From: Synergistales bacterium Syner_01
GTDB taxonomy: Bacteria > Synergistota > Synergistia > Synergistales > Aminobacteriaceae
Assembly (NCBI GenBank): GCA_001604435.1
Contig: LVBO01000128.1
Location: 1-6,261, forward strand
Direction of reading: 5' to 3'
DNA: 6,261 bases
Within the stretch, counting starts at the first letter, position 1. Each line of letters opens with the position of its first letter. Shown here one piece after another: positions 5,862-6,261 of this stretch. The notes beneath the pieces are model-generated. The model was not told the origin of the DNA and searched no databases. It was given only the letters and a program-made list of their open reading frames with translations. The translations under genes were made by a program, and so were the position numbers.

Positions 5862-6261
5862 GTGACCAAAACTATCGTGAAAGTCGGTCTGGCGAGCTGC
5901 GGCGTTGCCGCAGGCGCCGTCCCGATATACGAAACGCTTCTCTCCGCTTTGAAAGGGCGCGACGATGTCGAGATAAAAAAAGTCGGCTGTATAGGACTCT
6001 GTTATATGGAGCCCATCGTGGAGATCGAACGCGACGGAAAATCCATCGCCTACGGCAAGGTGGATACGGCGCTCGCAAAGGAGATCGCCGAATCGCACGC
6101 GGTTCGTGGAGAGATTGTCCAGAGGGCGGTGATCCTCGACCCTTCCTCCAAGGCGTGCGAGAACGAACGTATGGACAGTCAGGTGCGCATCGTACTGCGG
6201 AACAGCGGACTCATCGATCCGGAAAAGATCGACGAGTACGTCGCCCGCGACGGCTACGACG
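5862..6261 (+). CDS. nuoF: NuoF-like NAD/FMN subunit (HydB/HndC-like), N-terminal part only
   Basis: The 133 visible codons cover an N-terminal thioredoxin-like domain (about 4-90) with C13 in ASCGVAAGA and C43/C47 in GCIGLCYMEP, then a linker and the opening of the flavoprotein part (RIVLRNSGLIDPEKIDEYVARDGY, from about 110). Such an N-terminal extension is characteristic of HydB/HndC-type subunits and NAD-linked formate dehydrogenases rather than the short NuoF of many complex I enzymes. In the complete protein the NADH- and FMN-binding sites, the [4Fe-4S] ligands and often ferredoxin-like C-terminal domains follow; they are past the edge. The GTG at 5862 is chosen because GGAGG (5849-5853) lies 8 bases upstream; in-frame ATG 5847 and GTG 5853 overlap that site or lack one. 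It would pass electrons between NAD(P)H and the neighbouring NuoE-like protein. Confidence 0.9.
   Translation, partial: MTKTIVKVGLASCGVAAGAVPIYETLLSALKGRDDVEIKKVGCIGLCYMEPIVEIERDGKSIAYGKVDTALAKEIAESHAVRGEIVQRAVILDPSSKACENERMDSQVRIVLRNSGLIDPEKIDEYVARDGYD

Noticed and set aside
5286..6098. A 270-codon minus-strand open frame opposite the nuoE-nuoF genes
   Set aside because: It spans two genes with clear cysteine motifs on the other strand and the intergenic gap between them. Its composition (many His and Arg) is that of a shadow frame.

Overview
The window holds seven protein-coding genes and no RNA gene, mobile element or CRISPR array. It looks like the chromosome of an anaerobic bacterium with moderate GC content. 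It carries a short, Bacillus-type glucose-6-phosphate isomerase, a YruB/NrdH-like glutaredoxin, the start of a NuoE/NuoF-type NAD-linked hydrogenase or dehydrogenase operon, a TtcA-type tRNA thiolase and a stand-alone PEP-synthase-like ATP-binding protein. This set would suit an amino-acid-fermenting anaerobe such as a member of Synergistota or a related Gram-negative fermenter. That placement is an inference from gene content and style, not something the sequence proves.

Layout. (1) 1-521, minus: the N-terminal 173 codons of a NarL/LuxR-type response regulator, running off the left edge. (2) 522-666: a divergent intergenic region with a candidate promoter for each direction. (3) 667-1464, plus: a TtcA-family tRNA 2-thiocytidine enzyme with an unusual cysteine-rich C-terminal end. 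(4) 1558-3396, plus: a 612-residue protein with the PEP/pyruvate-binding (PPDK_N) ATP-grasp-like domain but without the phosphohistidine and PEP-barrel domains of true PEP synthase. (5) 3409-3456: a strong bidirectional terminator between convergent genes. (6) 4890-3475, minus: pgi, preceded in the same transcription unit by (7) 5152-4916, minus: a small glutaredoxin. (8) 5153-5327: a divergent regulatory region with a good promoter toward the glutaredoxin, a TATAAT box toward the NuoE gene, and a repeated AAATACC/GGTATTT element beside both. (9) 5328-5843 and 5862-6261, plus: a NuoE-like [2Fe-2S] subunit followed by a NuoF-like subunit that runs off the right edge.

How the genes relate. The right-hand pair probably encodes the electron-input module of an NAD(P)-linked multi-subunit enzyme: a HydABC/Hnd-type [FeFe]-hydrogenase, an NAD-linked formate dehydrogenase, or a complex I-like enzyme. 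The catalytic subunit would lie beyond 6261. The glutaredoxin, transcribed away from it, is a thiol-redox protein, and the shared repeat suggests possible co-regulation of the two units. pgi supplies the glucose-6-phosphate/fructose-6-phosphate interconversion and probably shares the glutaredoxin transcript. ttcA and the PPDK_N-like gene lie in tandem with a 93-base gap and may be cotranscribed.

No stretch longer than 300 bases lacks a gene. Four gene starts (ttcA, the PPDK_N gene, pgi and the glutaredoxin) are placed inside the longest possible open frame because the ribosome binding site decides the start; three of the seven genes then start with GTG. I see no obvious new multi-gene system. 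The best leads are the PPDK_N-like protein, the TtcA cysteine tail and the shared operator-like repeat.
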